From Batillaria attramentaria (taxonomy: Eukaryota; Mollusca; Gastropoda; Batillariidae): DNA of 64,000 nt. Location of the stretch: NCBI GenBank assembly GCA_018292915.2, contig JACVVK020000200.1, positions 643,001 through 707,000 on the forward strand. Direction: 5' to 3'. Positions 27,085 through 39,800 of the stretch are shown in pieces (the first letter of the stretch is position 1; every line of letters starts with the position of its first letter). The notes under the pieces were generated by a model. It saw only the letters and a list, made by a program, of their open reading frames with translations. It was not told the origin of the DNA and did no database searches. The position numbers and the translations under genes were made by a program.

Positions 27085-29112
27085 ACGGCCACTTACCACA
27101 ATCCAAGTTCCAATCGGTATCATAGGGTGGGGGACACACACACGTGTTGTTCGGCGAAGAACATTCAGTGTATGGTCCGTCACACGTCCCGTCAGCAAGA
27201 CATGGACCGTCCACTTTCCCTGGCTGTACCTCTGCTCACAACAAAACAGGTAAGAATTTATTCAACACAAAGCATTCTTGTCTGACCCTCCCAAAAAGAG
27301 TGTATCGTCTGATTTACTGACCATCTCAATAATCCTGGAACACACATTTCCCTTCCTTCACGAATGCCTCACATAAAGAGTGTATGTCTGATTTACTGAC
27401 CTCACATTGTTTAGTATCAAGATATGTATTGAGCACATTCATTGAGACACCCCATGGTGCGTGAACGATTAAGTGAAAAGTAAATTACCACATGACCTAA
27501 CAGTTTCTGTCATCATTACTTTCTCACAACCAAAATGGTTGATCTTCTCTAACAGCTGTTGATCAACCATCATTAGACAGATATCGTTCCATTGTGTTTT
27601 CTGCTTCTGCTGTGTCTTTTTCTAAACAGAAGGCAGCTCGATCTCCACCGGCTCCACTTACCACACACGAGGTCTGACATGCTGGTCTGGTAACCGGTGT
27701 TACACTCACAAACTCCCTCTGTCATTGTGGCATCGGCAGTGGAGCAAAAAGACTTGGGGTCATCACACCAAACCCCATAGCCCGCATCACAGTAACCACC
27801 AGGCTTTCCAGATGGGATCACTTAAAACAGATTCAAAATCATGTACGTCTGGACAGTCACATGAACAGGGAAACAAAAACTGTTGTCTGATTAGAAGAAA
27901 TCGTGTGAAAATGAGAGAACAGAAATACATTTGACAGTAAGCTAGATCATGTGATGCGTTAACATGACACAAAGCATGCCACAGCATGCAAGGGTGGGGT
28001 GGGTGTTTGGGGGTTTAACGTCCTTTTCCACCACATATGGTGATATCAAAGACGGGGCAACGATGAAAAAGCCAGCACAAATATTTGGCCCCAGCTGGGA
28101 TCGAACTCATGACCCGAGCATTAGAAGTCCAACGCTCTACCATACGACCACCCTGGATCCCCCAACCACAGCATGCAAATAACTAATAAACTTCATTTTC
28201 TTGAATGAGCAACGCTTATAAAACTGACCATCTAAATATTGTCATATTATAGAATTACCACAGCTAAAGTTGACCGTTCCAGTCTGATACGGTTCGTTGC
28301 ATGTACAGGTGTTGTTCGGTCCACACACTGCGTTCGGGTCCTCACACACTGGATCAACATCAAGACAAGCCCCGCCTACTTTTCCAGGGCCGACCTCTGT
28401 GAAATAGAAGAACAGCAGCAATACAGTATGCCTGGGACTGCCAGTTCTGTAGTACATAGTACCGCACGTTAAGCAAGTGACTCTACGACTCTCTACCACA
28501 TGAGTTAATCAAGGATTTTGTGCTGGCTCTTACCGCAGGTGAGATCAGATGTCCTGATCTGGTAGCCTGTGTTGCACTCACACACTCCCTCTGGTATCGA
28601 TGCGGATGTGTCAGTCAGGACGCAGAAAGAACTGAAGTCTTGACAGAAGACCCCAGAGTCTGGGGAACAGTAACCAGAAACCTTCCCGGACGGAATACCT
28701 ATAATAATAATTGAGATGATAATAATGATTATGGATACGTACGATCACACTATAAGTAGAAATAATAGGGATTGTTAATACCTACATATCACAGAAGTTA
28801 ATGATAATAATAATAGTAATTAATAATAATTATTAATAATAATGATAATGTGTATAATGGGATATTATTATTATTATTATCTTACAATAACACAACAACC
28901 AATTTTGATAATAAGAATTATGGATACCCACAATCACAATAGTAATTTTTAATACAAGGAATATTGTTCATAAGTACAAAGTAGTGATAATTATCATCAA
29001 TACCCACAATAACAATTATTATCAATACTATTTCTATTACTATCATTTGCAATCACAATACTCACCAAAAAAAAAAAAAAATTTATCAGGTGTGTACATA
29101 TGCACATGCGTG

Positions 29113-29174
<62 letters not shown>

Positions 29175-32100
29175 CGCATCACCATTTACCACAATCCAAG
29201 TTCCAATCGGTATCATAGGGTGGGGGACACACACACGTGTTGTTCGGCGAAGAACATTCAGTGTATGGTCCGTCACATGTCCCGTCAGCAAGACATGGAC
29301 CGTCCACTTTCCCTGGCTGTACCTCTGCTCACAACAAAACAGGTAAGAATTTATTCAACACACAGCATTCTTGTCTGACCCTCCCAGAAAGAGTGTATCG
29401 TCTATCTCAATTATCCTGAAACACACATTTCCCTTCCTTCACGAATGCCAGACATAAAGAGTGTATGTCTGATTTACTGACCTCACATTGTTTAGTATCA
29501 AGATATGTATTGAGCACATTCATTGAGACACCCAATGGTGCGTGAACGATTAAGTGAAAAGTAAATTACCACATGACCTAACAGTTTCTGTCATCATTAC
29601 TTCGCATTAAGCAATTGTCTCTACATCTCTATATCACAGTGATTTTTTTTTTTTTTAATTTTATGTCTCTACATCCCTCTATCAGTGATTGTCAGTTTTA
29701 ATTTTTTGTTTTTTTTTAATCTATAAAGTTTCACTTTTTAGGGACCACCATTCGCATAGCAGCATTTTGATTAAATGGTTTTAACTTACAGACTCAAATG
29801 GACGTGACTATAAGTATGCTCATTTATTTAAAAAACAGCATGGCTACTTCTAGTCAGGTCGTACCGCATGTTCCGGATGTTTCCTGGAATCCTGTGTTGC
29901 ACGTGCATATGCTACCATTGCACTCAGCGTTAGTTGTACACAAGTCACCAACGGCGCACGGGTTTCCTGCCGCTATACCTGTGAATGCTGGCTCTGTAAC
30001 ACGTAGTATTTCACGTTAGGCAAGTGCCTCGTCTACATCTCTCGCAAGAGTCTCTACACATCTCACTCACAGCTGATTTTCATCCCACTAAAAGTGTAGT
30101 ATTTCGACACTGAATGCACCAAAGTAAAGCCAACAACGCTACATTTGGCGGTAGACAACCTACAATTTAGATCTGGGTATTCGACTAATGCTACGAGCAC
30201 ATTTAACAACAAGAGAAATGCTACTGTTTTGTCGATATGTTAAGCTACCTCTGTTCAACAAACAGCACAGCTATTTCTAGTTATGTCATACCGCATGCTC
30301 CGATCCATGTTTGCTGGAATCCCGAGTTACACATGCAGATCATAAGTCCGTCATGGCACTCAGCGTTAGACGTACATTCGTCTACACCAGGAATGCATGC
30401 ACCTTCTGCTGGTATGCCTGTGACCGCCAGTTCTGTAAAACATATAGTACTTCGCATTAAGCAATTGTCTCTACATCTCTATATCACAGTGTTTTTTTAT
30501 TTTATTTTAATTTTATGTCTCTACATCCCTCTATCAGTGATTGTCAGTTTTAATTTTTTGTTTTTTTTAATCTATAAAGTTTCACTTTTTAGGGACCACC
30601 ATTCGCATAGCAGCATTTTGATTAAATGGTTTTAACTTACAGACTCAAATGGACGTGACTATAAGTATGCTCATTTATTTAAAAAACAGCATGGCTACTT
30701 CTAGTCAGGTCGTACCGCATGTTCCGGATGTTTCCTGGAATCCTGTGTTGCACGTGCATATGCTACCATTGCACTCAGCGTTAGTTGTACACAAGTCACC
30801 AACGGCGCACGGGTTTCCTGCCGCTATACCTGTGAAAGCTGGCTCTGTAACACGTAGTATTTCACGTTAGGCAAGTGCCTCTACATCTCTCGTATGTGTC
30901 TCTACACATCTCACTCACAGCTGATTTTCATCCCACTAAAAGTGTAGTATTTCGACACTGAATGCACCAAAGTAAAGCCACCAACGCTACATTTGGCGGT
31001 AGACAACCTACAATTTAGATCTGGGTATTCGACTAATGCTACGAGCACATTTAACAACAAGAGAAATGCTACTGTTTTGTCGATATGTTAAGCTACCTCT
31101 GTTCAACAAACAGCACAGCTATTTCTAGATATGTCATACCGCATGCTCCGATCCATGTTTGCTGGAATCCCGAGTTACACATGCAGATCATAAGTCCGTC
31201 ATGGCACTCAGCGTTAGACGTACAATTGTCTACACCAGGAATGCATGCACCTTCTGCCGGTATGCCTGTGACCGCCAGTTCTGTAAAACATAGTACTTCG
31301 CATTAAGCAATTGTCTCTACATCTCTATATCACAGTGATTTTTTATTTTATTTTAATTTTATGTCTCTACATCCCTCTATCAGTGATTGTCAGTTTTAAT
31401 TTTTTGTTTTTTTTTAATCTATAAAGTTTCACTTTTTAGGGACCACCATTCGCATAGCAGCATTTTGATTAAATGGTTTTAACTTACAGACTCAAATGGA
31501 CGTGACTATAAGTATGCTCATTTATTTAAAAAACAGCATGGCTACTTCTAGTCAGGTCGTACCGCATGTTCCGGATGTTTCCTGGAATCCTGTGTTGCAC
31601 GTGCATATGCTACCATTGCACTCAGCGTTAGTTGTACACAAGTCACCAACGGCGCACGGGTTTCCTGCCGCTGTACCTGTGAATGCTGGCTCTGTAACAC
31701 GTAGTATTTCACGTTAGGCAAGTGCCTCTACATCTCTCGCAAGTGTCTCTACACATCTCACTCACAGCTGATTTCCATCCCACTAAAAGTGTAGTATTTC
31801 GACACTGAATGCACCAAAGTAAAGCCACCAATGCTACATTTGGCGGTAGACAACCTACAATTTAGATCTGGGTATTCGACTAATGCTACGAGCACATTTA
31901 ACAACAAGAGAAATGCTACTGTTTTGTCGATATGTTAAGCTACCTCTGTTCAACAAACAGCACAGCTATTTCTAGTTATGTCATACCGCATGCTCCGATC
32001 CATGTTTGCTGGAATCCCGAGTTACACATGCAGATCATAAGTCCGTCATGGCACTCAGCGTTAGACGTACAATTGTCTACACCAGGAATGCATGCACCTT

Positions 32101-33822
32101 CTGCCGGTATGCCTGTGACCGCCAGTTCTGTAAAACATAGTACTTCGCATTAAGCAATTGTCTCTACATCTCTATATCACAGTGATTTTTTATTTTATTT
32201 TAATTTTATGTCTCTACATCCCTCTATCAGTGATTGTCAGTATTAATTTTTTGTTTTTTTTTAATCTATAAAGTTTCACTTTTTAGGGACCACCATTCGC
32301 ATAGCAGCATTTTGATTAAATGGTTTTAACTTACAGACTCAAATGGACGTGACTATAAGTATGCTCATTTATTTAAAAAACAGCATGGCTACTTCTAGTC
32401 AGGTCGTACCGCATGTTCCGGATGTTTCCTGGAATCCTGTGTTGCACGTGCATATGCTACCATTGCACTCAGCGTTAGTTGTACACAAGTCACCAACGGC
32501 GCACGGGTTTCCTGCCGCTGTACCTGTGAATGCTGGCTCTGTAACACGTAGTATTTCACGTTAGGCAAGTGCCTCTACATCTCTCGCAAGTGTCTCTACA
32601 CATCTCACTCACAGCTGATTTTCATCCCACTAAAAGTGTAGTATTTCGACACTGAATGCACCAAAGTAAAGCCAACAATGCTACATTTGGCGGTAGACAA
32701 CCTACAATTTAGATCTGGGTATTCGACTAATGCTACGAGCACATTTAACAACAAGAGAAATGCTACTGTTTTGTCGATATGTAAAGCTACCTCTGTTCAA
32801 CAAACAGCACAGCTATTTCTAGTTATGTCATACCGCATGCTCCGATCCATGTTTGCTGGAATCCCGAGTTACACATGCAGATCATAAGTCCGTCATGGCA
32901 CTCAGCGTTAGACGTACAATTGTCTACACCAGGAATGCATGCACCTTCTGCCGGTATGCCTGTGACCGCCAGTTCTGTAAAACATAGTGCTTCGCATTAA
33001 GCAATTGTCTCTACATCTCTATATCACAGTGATTTTTTATTTTATTTTTATTTTATGTCTCTACATCCCTCTATCAGTGATTGTCAGTTTTAATTTTTTG
33101 TTTTTTTTAATCTATAAAGTTTCACTTTTTAGGGACCACCATTCGCATAGCAGCATTTTGATTAAATGGTTTTAACTTACAGACTCAAATGGACGTGACT
33201 ATAAGTATGCTCATTTATTTAAAAAACAGCATGGCTACTTCTAGTCAGGTCGTACCGCATGTTCCGGATGTTTCCTGGAATCCTGTGTTGCACGTGCATG
33301 TGCTACCATTGCACTCAGCGTTAGTTGTACACAAGTCACCAACGGCGCACGGGTTTCCTGCCGCTATACCTGTGAATGCTGGCTCTGTAACACGTAGTAT
33401 TTCACGTTAGGCAAGTGCCTCTACATCTCTCGCAAGTGTCTCTACACATCTCACTCACAGCTGATTTTCATCCCACTAAAAGTGTAGTATTTCGACACTG
33501 AATGCACCAAAGTAAAGCCACCAACGCTACATTAAACAACAGACAACCTACAATTTAGATCTGGGTATCTGACTAATGCTACACATAGTATATCACGTTA
33601 GGCAGGTGTCTCTACATCTCATACTCACATTTCATTCTTATCTCAGTAAATGAGTTTTCAGTCGTCAAATCACTTTTATCGATATGGCTACCTCTATTCA
33701 ACAAACAGCATGGCTATTTGTAGTCATGTCATACCGCATGCTACTATGTTTGCTGGAATCCTGAGTTACACATGCAAGTCACATTAGGCAAGTGTCTACA
33801 ACTCAGTCTATCTGACAATGGG

Positions 33823-33897
<75 letters not shown>

Positions 33898-36800
33898 TTT
33901 CCCTTTTCTCTTGTCTTTTTGTGGTCAACCAAGAGTTACTGTTCTATTGTTACCATAAATAATGATATTACCACATGTTAAGTTGGCCCCAGTCATGAAT
34001 CCTGCATGACACACACAGACGTTCTTTCCGAATGTTTCGTTGTAAAGGCACTCAGCGTTATCCACACATGTGTCGGTGCCAGCAACACATTCCTGTTCAG
34101 CCAGTATGTATGTAGTGTCGGGGTCTGAAAGATTGAATAAACAAAATTGAAAAGGTGATGTGCAGAACAGTGCCTGCCTGAATAATCAGTTAGTTATTTA
34201 GGGCTTGACGCCGCGCAAGCAACGTGCTTGCCTGAACTGTCTGTATAAAACAAGACGTCCTGAAAAATGACGACCAGTGTTCCATCTCTCCTCATTCTGG
34301 AATGAAGCAAAACTAATTAATACACAAATATATGATGTCATTTCAATAATGTCTTTCTCAAATCATGCTTACCTGAATGGAGAGTTAGCTGCTGTAATCT
34401 GCAAAATTTCAACGCATGTTTCTGTACGTGAGAATCAACATACCACATCCCTGGTTGGCGTTTTCATGGAATCCTGGTCTACATGAGCAGAAAGTGCCAG
34501 CTGCCACACACACAGCGTCAGGGTGTTCACAGTCGTCATAACCAGGTTCACAGATCTCGCCAACAAGTCTCGTTGCTGATTGAGGTTCTGTGCAGATTCA
34601 CACAAACACATTCATATCAAAAGAGGCACAGCCATATTTTCTTACAATCACCTGGCTTCTTTTTTCCGGCACATGAAGCAAGCAGCAGACAGGGAAGGAT
34701 GGGTAGGTGCTTGAGGGTTCAACGACCTTTTCTACCACATATGGGTGAGATGAAAACCAGGACAAGCAGAATATTGCCGGCACAAATATTGTGGCATCAA
34801 GTTCGTAGAAATTTGCTGCTGTCAAGTGATGTCTGTTTTCTTAGAGTGAAGCTAGCGTAATGAGCTGGACACGTCAGACAAAGAGAGAGAGCGGCCAGCG
34901 TGTGAAATTAGATCAGCTTGGAGGCGTGTATGTTTATCCATGAGTGTAGCCTTGGCGCTTCACAGAAAGGAAAGCCATGCCAGCCGTAAACAGTCTTTGT
35001 GATTGTGAACAGTGTGCAGCTTGTTATGTGCCACTCAGTCACATCCACTGGAGCCATAGAAATCTTTGTATGATCATTACCATACCACAGAAGACTTACA
35101 TTACTGATTACTACCTCAATATTGTAGCATTCCACTACAATATTACTATAGTCATGTTATACTACTATATGTAGTACCAGGGAGCCAGGGTGGCCGAATG
35201 GTAGAGTGTTGGACTCTTAACACTCGGGCCGTGAGTTCGCATCCCGGCTGGGGCCAAATATTTGTGCTGGCTTTTTCATCGTTGCCCCATCTTTGGTATC
35301 ACCCGTAAGTGGTGGAAAAGGACGTTAATTAAACTCCCAAACACCCACCCACCCTACTATGTAGTACCCCTTAGTTCTGTAGTGTTACATAATATACATA
35401 CCCAACTTACTGGTATATCACCTAATGATGCTTCACCTGATACACCAAATGAGTGTGTCTCTAATTATGCTAACTGATTCAAGAAACACAACCAGTATTC
35501 CTTGTCAGGACTTACCGCATCCTCCCACCGCTGTCTGCTGGAATCCTAGGTGACACTCACAAGTGTCACCAACGCACTCGGCGTTCTCTGTACACATCTC
35601 TCCACCAGGGATGCACTCAGCTCCTGCCGGTAGGCCTGTGACCGCCCGCTCTGTAACACGTAGTATTTCACGTTAGGCAGGTGTCTCTACATCTCATACT
35701 CACATTTCATTCTTATCTCAGTAAATGAGTTTTCAGTCATCAAATCACTGTTTTATCGATATGTTAAGCTACCTCTATTTGACAAACAGCATGGCGATTT
35801 CTAGTCATGTCATACCGCATGCTACTATCAATGTTTGCTGGAATCCAGAGTTACACACGCAAATCACATTAGGCAAGTGTCTACAACTCAGTCTATCTGA
35901 CATTTTTTGTGTGTGTGTGTGTTTGTGCTTTTCCCTTTTCTCTTGTCTTTTTGTGGTCGACCAAGAGTTACTGTTCTATTAATTTTGTTACCATCAATAA
36001 TAATATTACCACATGTGAAATCAGGCCCAGTCATGAATCCTGCATGACACACACAGATGTTCTTTCCGAATGTTTCGTTGTAAAGGCACTCAGCGTTATC
36101 CACACATGTGTCGGTGCCAGCAACACATTCATGTTCAACCAGTATGTATGTACCGGTAGTGTCGGGATCTGAAAGATTGAATAAACAAAATTGAAAAGGT
36201 GATGTGCAGAACAGTGCCTGCCTGAATAGTTAGTTATTTAGGGCTTAACACCGCGCAAGCAACATGCCTGCCTGAACCGTCTGTATAAACAAGACGTCCT
36301 GAAAAATGATGACCAGTGTTCCGTCTCTCTTCATTCTGGTAGTAAACAGAACTAATTAATACACAAATATATGATGACATTTCAAATAATGTCAAATAAT
36401 GCTTTATCTAAATGAAGAGTTAGCTGCTGTAACCTGCAAAATTTCAATGAATGTTTCTGTACGTGAGAATCAACATACCACATCCCTGGTTGGTGTTTTC
36501 ATGGAATCCTGGTCTACATGAGCAGAAAGTGCCAGCTGCCACACACACAGCGTCAGGGTGTTCACAGTCGTCATAACCAGGTTCACAGATCTCGCCAAGA
36601 AGTCTCGTTGCTGATTGAGGTGCTGTACAGATTCACACAAACACATTCATATCAAAAGAGGCACAGCCATATTTTCTTACAATCACCTAGCTTCTTTTTT
36701 CCGGCACATGAAGCAAGCAGCAGACAGGGAAGGATGGGTAGGCGCTTGAGGGTTCAACGACCTTTTCTACCACATATGGGCGAGATGAAAGCCAGGACAA

Positions 36801-39800
36801 GCAGAATATTGCCAGCACAAATATTGTGGCATCCAGTTTGTAGAAATTTGCTGCTGTCAAGTGATGTCTGTTTTCTTAGAGTGAAGCTAGCGTAATGAGC
36901 TGGACACGTCAGACAAAGAGAGAGAGAACGGCCAGCGTGTGAAATTAGATCAGCTTGGAGGCTTGCATGTTTATCCATGAGTGTAGCCTTGGCGCTTCAC
37001 AGAAAGGAAAGCCATGCCAGCCGTAAATAGTCTTTGTGATTGTGAACAGTGTGCAGCTTGTTATGTGCCACTCAGTCACATCCACTGGAGCCATAGAAAT
37101 CTTTGTATGATCATTACCATACCACAGAAGACTTACATTACTGATTACTACCTCAATGTTGTAGCATTCCACTACCATATTACTATAGTCATGTTATACT
37201 ACTATGTAGTACTGGGGAGCCAGGGTGGCCGAATGGTAGAGCGTTGGACTCTCAACACTCGGGTCATGAGTTCGCATCCCGGCTGGGGCCAAATATTTGT
37301 GCTGGCTTTTTCATCGTTGCCCCATCTTTGATATCACCCGTAAGTGGTGGAAAAGGACGTTAAACTCCCAAACACCCACCCACCCTACTATGTAGTACCC
37401 CTTAGTTCTGTAGTGTTACATAATATACATACCCAACTTACTGGTATATCACCTATAATGATGCTTCACCTGATACACCAAATGGGTGTGTCTCTAATTA
37501 TGCTAACTGATTCAAGAAACACAACCAGTATTCCTAGTCAGGACTTACCGCATCCTCCCACCGCTGTTGGCTGGAATCCTGGGTGACACTCACAAGTGTC
37601 ACCAACGCACTCGGCGTTCTCTGTACACATCTCTCCACCAGGGACGCACGCAGCTCCTGCCGGTATGCCTGTGACCGCCCGCTCTGTAACACGTAGTATT
37701 TCACGTTAGGCAGGTGTCTCTACATCTCATACTCACATTTCATTCTTATCTCAGTAAATGAGTTTTCAGTCGATCGTCAAATCACTGTTTTGTCGATATG
37801 TTAAGCTACCTCTATTCAACAAACAGCATGGCGATTTCTAGTCATGTCATACCGCATGCTACTATCAATGTTTGCTGGAATCCAGAGTTACACACGCAAA
37901 TCACATTAGGCAAGTGTCTACAACTCAGTCTATCTGACATTTCTCTGTGTGTGTGTGTGTGTGTGTGTGTTTGTGCTTTTCCCTTTTCTCTTGTCTTTTT
38001 GTGGTACGTGTCGACCAAGAGTTACTGTTCTATTGTTACCATAAATAATGATATTACCACATGTGAAGTCAGCCCTAGTCACGAATCCTGCATGACACAG
38101 ACAGACGTTCTTTCCGAATGCTTCGTTGTAAAGGCACTCAGCGTTATCCACACATGTGTCGGTGCCAGCAACACATTCCTGTTCAGCCAGTATGTATGTA
38201 GAGTCGGGATCTGTAAGATTGAATAAACAAAAACCAAAAAGGTGATGTGCACAACAGTACCTGCCCGAACCGTCTGTATAAAACAAGACGTCTGAAAAAA
38301 TGATGACCAGCGTTCCGTCTCTCTTCATTCTGGTAGGAAGCAAAACTTATTAATACTCATATAATGATGTAATTTCAAATAATGTCAAATGCATGTAATG
38401 CTTTATCTAAATGAAAAGTTAGCTGCTGTAATCTGCAAAATTTCAATGAATGTTTCTGTACGTGAGAATCAACATACCACATCCCTGGTTGGTGTTTGCA
38501 TGGAATCCTGGTCTACAGGAACAGACAGCGCCAACTGCTGGACACTCAGCGTCAGGGTGTTCACAGTCGTCATAACCAGGTTCACAGAACTCGCCAACAA
38601 GTCTCGTTGCTGATTGAGGTGCTGTACAGATTCACACAAACACATTCATATCAAAAGAGGCACAGCCATATTTTCTTACAATCACCTAGCTTCTTTTTTC
38701 CGGCACATGAAGCAAGCAGCAGACAGGGAAGGATGGGTAGGCGCTTGAGGGTTCAACGACCTTTTCTACCACATATGGGCGAGATGAAAGCCAGGACAAG
38801 CAGAATATTGCCAGCACAAATATTGTGGAATCAAGTTTGTAGAAATTTGCTGCTGTCAAGTGATGTCTGTTTTCTTAGAGTGAAACTAGCGTAATGAGCT
38901 GGACACGTCAGACAAAGAGAGAAAGCGGCCAGCGTGTGAAATTAGATCAGCTTGGAGGCTTGCATGTTTATCCATGAGTGTAGCCTTGGCGCTTCACAGA
39001 AAGGAAAGCCATGCCAGCCGTAAATAGTCTTGTGCTTGTGAACAGTGTGCAGCTTGTTATGTGCCACTCATTCACATTCATTGGAGCCATAGAAATCTTT
39101 GTATGATCATTACCATTCCACAGAAGACTTACATTACTGATTACTACCTCAATGTTGTAGCGTTCCACTACAATATTACTATAGTCATGTTATACTACTA
39201 TGTAGTACTGGGGAGCCAGGGTGGCCGAATGGTAGCTCTAGAGCGTTGGAATCTCAACACTCGGGCCGTGAGTTCGCATCCCGGCTGGGGCCAAATATTT
39301 GTGCTGGCTTTTTCATCGTTGCCCCATCTTTGATATCACCCGTAAGTGGTGGAAAAGGACGTTAAACTCCCAAACACCCACCCACCCTACTATGTAGTAC
39401 CCCTTAGTTTTGTAGTGTTACATAATATACATACCCAACTTACTGGTATATCACCTATAATGATGCTTCACCTGATACACCAAATGAGTGTGTCTCTAAT
39501 TATGCTAACTGATTCAAGAAACACAACCAGTATTCCTAGTCAGGACTTACCGCATCCTCCCACCGCTGTTGGCTGGAATCCTGGGTGACACTCACAAGTG
39601 TCACCAACGCACTCGGCGTTCTCTGTACACATCTCTCCACCAGGAACGCATGCAGCTCCTGCCGGTATGCTTGTGACCGCCGGCTCTGTAACACGTAGTA
39701 TTTCACGTTAGGCAGGTGTCTCTACATCTCATACTGACATTTCATTTTTATCTCAGGAAATGCGTTTTCAGTCTTCAAATCACTGTTTTATCGATATGTT

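Larger units (their letters stand above)
29590..33530. repeat. 847-base tandem array with two module exons per unit
   Basis: Type-B exons start at 29865, 30716, 31563, 32410 and 33256, and type-A exons at 30292, 31140, 31987 and 32834 (steps of 846-851). Introns are as similar as exons, differing mainly in T-run lengths. Confidence 0.95.

Noticed and set aside
29798..33410. Nearly identical plus-strand open frames of about 73 codons repeated every 847 bases
   Set aside because: They are antisense to the minus-strand module exons, which have splice sites, cysteine patterns and phase continuity.
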